From the NCBI GenBank assembly GCA_001871015.1, contig MNUO01000001.1:1-7865 (forward strand): DNA of 7,865 nt. The letters are read 5' to 3'. The DNA is from Candidatus Desantisbacteria bacterium CG1_02_38_46 (GTDB lineage: Bacteria; Desantisbacteria; UBA1551; UBA1559). Positions 5,218-7,865 of the stretch are shown one piece after another; within the stretch, counting starts at the first letter, position 1, and each line of letters starts with the position of its first letter. A program made the position numbers and the translations under genes. The notes beneath the pieces were generated by a model, which was given only the letters and a program-made list of their open reading frames with translations, was not told where the DNA came from and ran no database searches.

Positions 5218-6459
5218 GCGTTGATTGTGCAAAAATTTGGTGGCGCTTCAGTTGCTAACCCACAACGGATTAAAAATGTCGCCTGTATAGTACAGAAAAC
5301 GAAGCAAAACGGAAATGATGTAGTGGTAGTTGTCTCTGCTCCAGGAGATACTACAGATGACCTGATAAAACTGAGTTCAGGTATTTCCAGTTCTGTTTCA
5401 GACAGAGAAATGGATATGCTCTTGAGCACAGGAGAGCAGGTTTCCATTGCACTCCTTGCAATGGCTTTACAGGAAAAAGGAGAAAAAACAATTTCCCTGA
5501 GCGGTGGGCAAGCAGGAATAATAACTGATGGAATTTATGGAAAGGCGAAGATTATAAAGATTGAACCGCGGCACATTTTAAGCAACTTGAGAAAAGGCAA
5601 AATTGTAATTATTGCAGGATTTCAGGGGATAACCATGGATGGCGAGATTACTACTTTAGGAAGGGGAGGTTCAGATACGACTGCCGTTGCACTTGCAGCG
5701 GCGCTTAACGCAGATCTGTGTGAAATTTATACTGACGTGAAAGGAATTTACACCACTGACCCCAGAGTTGTATCAAAAGCAAGGTGTTTACCTTGCATCT
5801 CTTATGGAGAAGTTCTTGAGATGGCAAGTCTTGGCGCAAAGGTACTCCATCCACGCGCAGCTGAAATTGCAAAAAATTTTAATATTCAATTAAGAGTCAG
5901 GTCCAGCTTTGATGTGCATAATGAAGGAACTCTGGTACAGGGAAGGGGAACTAAAATGGTTAGACGGAAATCTCAACAGATAGAAAAGATGGCTGTTGCA
6001 GGTGTAGCAGCAGACAAAAACCAGGCCAAGGTTACAATAGTGAATGTTCCGGACAGACCTGGTATTGTCTCTAAAATTTTCGAACCAATAGCCAGTGAAA
6101 ATATAAGTGTAGATATGATTATCCAGAATGTTAGCCACCGCGGATTTGCTGATGTTTCGTTTACGATTAACAGGTCTGAGTTGCAAAAAGTTTTGAGAAT
6201 TGTTAAAAAAGTGGCAAAGGAGATTAAATCTAAAGGAGTAACTTCTGCAGCCGATATTGCAAAAGTTTCAATTGTAGGTGCTGGTATGTATAGTTATCCC
6301 GGCGTAGCAGCCAGAATGTTCACAGCACTTGCCAGGCAGCGTATAAATATTGAAATGATCAGTACATCTGAAATTAAAATTTCCTGTGTGGTAAAGGAGA
6401 AACAGGCAGATCTTGCAGTGAAAGCTTTGCATCGGGAATTTCGTCTGGATAAAAAATGA
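5215..6459 (+). CDS. lysC: Aspartate kinase with two ACT domains
   Basis: The 414-residue protein phosphorylates L-aspartate with ATP, the first step toward lysine, threonine, methionine and diaminopimelate, in the cytoplasm. The amino-acid kinase domain spans ~1-245, with MALIVQKFGG at the start, STGEQVSIALLAMAL, the glycine-rich TTLGRGGSDTTA (146-157), YTDVKGIYTTDPR, and the EVLEMASLGAKVLHPRAAE helix. Two C-terminal ACT domains follow: VPDRPGIVSKIF with NISVDMIIQN, and GAGMYSYPGVAARMF with INIEMISTSEIKISCVV. This is the length and layout of feedback-regulated Bacillus or Corynebacterium type aspartokinases. The N-terminal motif reads KFGGASV instead of the usual KFGGTSV (Ala11), possibly tolerated. 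The stop overlaps the ATG of the next gene by 4 nt (ATGA at 6456-6459). It has its own promoter, and an internal start may yield a separate regulatory subunit. Confidence 0.95.
   Translation: MALIVQKFGGASVANPQRIKNVACIVQKTKQNGNDVVVVVSAPGDTTDDLIKLSSGISSSVSDREMDMLLSTGEQVSIALLAMALQEKGEKTISLSGGQAGIITDGIYGKAKIIKIEPRHILSNLRKGKIVIIAGFQGITMDGEITTLGRGGSDTTAVALAAALNADLCEIYTDVKGIYTTDPRVVSKARCLPCISYGEVLEMASLGAKVLHPRAAEIAKNFNIQLRVRSSFDVHNEGTLVQGRGTKMVRRKSQQIEKMAVAGVAADKNQAKVTIVNVPDRPGIVSKIFEPIASENISVDMIIQNVSHRGFADVSFTINRSELQKVLRIVKKVAKEIKSKGVTSAADIAKVSIVGAGMYSYPGVAARMFTALARQRINIEMISTSEIKISCVVKEKQADLAVKALHREFRLDKK
5943..5958 (+). promoter_or_regulatory. Putative internal translation start for a LysC beta subunit
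   Basis: AAGGGG (5943-5948) lies 7 nt before ATG 5956-5958, which is codon 248 of lysC, in frame, at the junction of the kinase and ACT regions. A product from here would be 167 residues. In Bacillus subtilis LysC and in Corynebacterium aspartokinase an in-frame internal start at nearly the same place produces the regulatory beta subunit. The site is seen in the sequence; its use here is inference. Confidence 0.5.
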
Positions 6460-7655
6460 AATACATGGTGATTGTAGGCGATGGGATGGCTGATTATCCC
6501 ATCACGGAATTAAATGGTTTGACGCCTTTAGAGGTGGCAAGGAAACCCAACTTTGATTTTTTAGTAAGAAATGGAATTTTAGGTCTGGTTAAGACTACAC
6601 CTGAGAGGATGACTCCTGGTACAGATGTTGCTAACCTTTCAATTCTTGGTTATAACCCCAGCAAGTTTTATAGTGGCAGGGGTCCTTTAGAGGCAATAAA
6701 CTTTGGTATAAATATCAGTAAAGAAGATATAGTTTTTCGTTGTAATCTGGTTACAGTTCAGGATGAAAGACTTATTGACTACAGTGCAGGTCATATAGAT
6801 ACCGAAATAGCAAGTCTTTTAATTAAAGAATTGAACCAGAAGTTAGGTAATCGGTTTGTCAAATTCTATCCCGGCGTTAGTTACAGACATCTGATGGTTA
6901 TTAGACACCAATCACCGGTTTCAAGGCGTCGACTGTTAAATGTAAAATGTTTGCCGCCTCACGATGTTATGAATCGTCCATTAAAAGAAATTCTACCCAT
7001 GGGTAGAGGTACAGAAGTTCTGCATCAGTTGATGGCTGATTCGCAAAAATTTCTGGAAAACTACCCTGGATGGAAAATTGGAAAACACAAAGCAAATATG
7101 ATTTGGCTATGGGGACAGGGCAAGAAACCAGGGATGCCATCTTTTTTAAAGAGATATGGTTTGAAAGGCGCTGTTATTTCTGCTGTGGATATTATAAAAG
7201 GAATAGGGCGAGCAATTGGTCTGGATGTAATTGATGTTCCTGGTGCTACAGGGTATTACGACACAAATTATGAAGGAAAGGCAAGATATGCATTAAATGC
7301 ACTTAAAAAAAATGATTTTGTCTTTATTCATATAGAAGCACCTGATGAAGCCGGGCATAACGCAGATATTAAAGAAAAAATAAGAGCTATTGAAAATATT
7401 GACAAAAAGGTACTGGGTAAAGTAATTACAGGTATGAAAAAATACGGTGATTACAAAATTCTTGCGTTGACTGACCACCCGACGCCGATTTCTTTGAGGA
7501 CGCACACTGCAGACCCTGTTCCTTTTGTGATTTATAAAAATAAAATAGGGACAGCGACCATTTTCCAGTTTCATTTTGATGAACGAAGTGCAAAAAAGAG
7601 CAAGTTATTTTTTAAGCAGGGGCATGAGCTAATAAAATTTTTCTTGAGTACATAG
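6456..7655 (+). CDS. ApgM-family (alkaline phosphatase superfamily) protein, probable homoserine kinase
   Basis: The 399-residue protein has the layout of archaeal-type cofactor-independent phosphoglycerate mutase (ApgM). It shows MVIVGDGMAD at the start (D9, D13), TPGTDVANLSILGYNP (52-68), YSGRGPLEA, then EAPDEAGHNAD (D297, H301), TDHPTP (D340, H341) and RTHTADPVPF (H350); the Asp and His residues are the expected two-metal site. A branch of this family is annotated as proposed homoserine kinase (TIGR02535), and members are thought to supply that step where ThrB is missing. The 4-nt overlap with lysC puts it in an aspartate-family operon, so I favour homoserine kinase, ATP-dependent and leading to threonine, over 3-/2-phosphoglycerate interconversion. 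Residue 56, where ApgM enzymes usually have the nucleophile Ser (GSD), is Thr. There is no separate ribosome binding site; translation is coupled to lysC. Confidence 0.85.
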   Translation: MKYMVIVGDGMADYPITELNGLTPLEVARKPNFDFLVRNGILGLVKTTPERMTPGTDVANLSILGYNPSKFYSGRGPLEAINFGINISKEDIVFRCNLVTVQDERLIDYSAGHIDTEIASLLIKELNQKLGNRFVKFYPGVSYRHLMVIRHQSPVSRRRLLNVKCLPPHDVMNRPLKEILPMGRGTEVLHQLMADSQKFLENYPGWKIGKHKANMIWLWGQGKKPGMPSFLKRYGLKGAVISAVDIIKGIGRAIGLDVIDVPGATGYYDTNYEGKARYALNALKKNDFVFIHIEAPDEAGHNADIKEKIRAIENIDKKVLGKVITGMKKYGDYKILALTDHPTPISLRTHTADPVPFVIYKNKIGTATIFQFHFDERSAKKSKLFFKQGHELIKFFLST

Positions 7656-7660
7656 GAGAG

Positions 7661-7682
7661 TATACCAAAAGTTATCCACAAC
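7661..7682 (+). repeat. Array leader, copy 2, with a perfect DnaA-box sequence
   Basis: Identical over 22 nt to 2104-2125 and again placed 2 nt before the first hairpin repeat. The DnaA-box sequence TTATCCACA is at 7672-7680. It begins 5 nt after the stop codon of the ApgM-family gene. Confidence 0.75.
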
Positions 7683-7684
7683 TT

Positions 7685-7865
7685 TCAGGACTAAAGTCCT
7701 GAGTTACAGCAGGTCAGGACTAAAGTCCTGAGTTACAGCAGGTCAGGACTAAAGTCCTGAGTTACGGCAGGTCAGGACTAAAGTCCTGAGTTACGGCAGG
7801 TCAGGACTAAAGTCCTGAGTTACGTAAGGTCAGGACTAAAGTCCTGAGTTACGGCAGGTCAGGAC
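7685..7865 (+). repeat. REP-like hairpin array 3: seven copies with 29-nt period, cut by the window end
   Basis: TCAGGACTAAAGTCCTGA begins at 7685, 7714, 7743, 7772, 7801, 7830 and 7859 (the last truncated), an exact 29-nt period. Each complete unit is followed by GTTAC. The six linkers after GTTAC are AGCAGG, AGCAGG, GGCAGG, GGCAGG, GTAAGG and GGCAGG. The hairpin and GTTAC are invariant in all complete copies while the linkers vary slightly. No T-runs follow, so these are not intrinsic terminators. The spacers are too short (about 6 nt) and too alike for a CRISPR array. Confidence 0.92.

Noticed and set aside
5890-6186. Minus-strand frames within lysC and other genes
   Set aside because: They lie opposite well-conserved coding sequence, have no family resemblance and no ribosome binding sites; they are shadows.
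7685-7865. Regular repeat array resembling a CRISPR
   Set aside because: Linkers are about 6 nt and nearly identical, the period is 29 nt, and there are no unique spacers or cas genes.
7685-7865. Hairpin array as a transcription terminator for lysC and the ApgM-family gene
   Set aside because: Stems are not followed by T-runs; the array could protect 3' ends but is not an intrinsic terminator.

Overview
The window is a bacterial chromosomal fragment, AT-rich (visibly under 45% GC), with every supportable gene on the + strand. It suggests an uncultured, gas-vesicle-forming bacterium. ComF, a dGTPase-like HD protein, a Bacillus-type two-ACT aspartate kinase, an archaeal-type (ApgM) phosphoglycerate mutase homologue and a DUF835 protein together would suit Omnitrophota or another deep-branching Gram-negative lineage. 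That placement is an inference with low to moderate confidence.

Region 1 (1-2090) is the 3' end of a gas vesicle operon. It holds the C-terminal part of gvpK, a 75-nt gap with an unusual long hairpin, a gvpA/J-family gene, gvpO, an uncharacterised 232-residue protein with TraB/EreA-like hallmarks, and a 69-residue coiled-coil protein. Two inverted repeats followed by T-runs close the operon; the second is a textbook intrinsic terminator.

Region 2 (2091-2276) has no gene. It carries two copies of an 18-nt hairpin repeat plus GTTAC, one inverted copy whose stem has changed in both arms, and a promoter with a strong ribosome binding site. The hairpin repeat recurs in front of comF (three copies) and at the end of the window (seven copies, running off the edge). 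The first and last arrays begin with the same 22-nt leader, which contains a perfect DnaA-box sequence.

Region 3 (2277-5166) holds a membrane-anchored DUF835 protein, a dGTPase-like HD phosphohydrolase, a previously uncalled 33-residue single-pass membrane protein (4223-4324), and comF with the repeat array directly before or inside its 5' end.

Region 4 (5163-7655) is a two-gene amino-acid unit behind its own sigma70-like promoter: lysC (aspartate kinase) overlapping by 4 nt with an ApgM-family gene. From context and family knowledge the latter is more likely a homoserine kinase than a glycolytic enzyme. The two would then supply the first step of the aspartate family pathway and the committed phosphorylation toward threonine. 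lysC also carries a ribosome-binding-site-preceded internal ATG at codon 248, where Bacillus LysC starts its separate regulatory beta subunit.

The most unusual content is the hairpin repeat family, which has REP-like architecture, and the uncharacterised genes in the gas vesicle operon. I see no CRISPR array, tRNA, rRNA or transposase gene.
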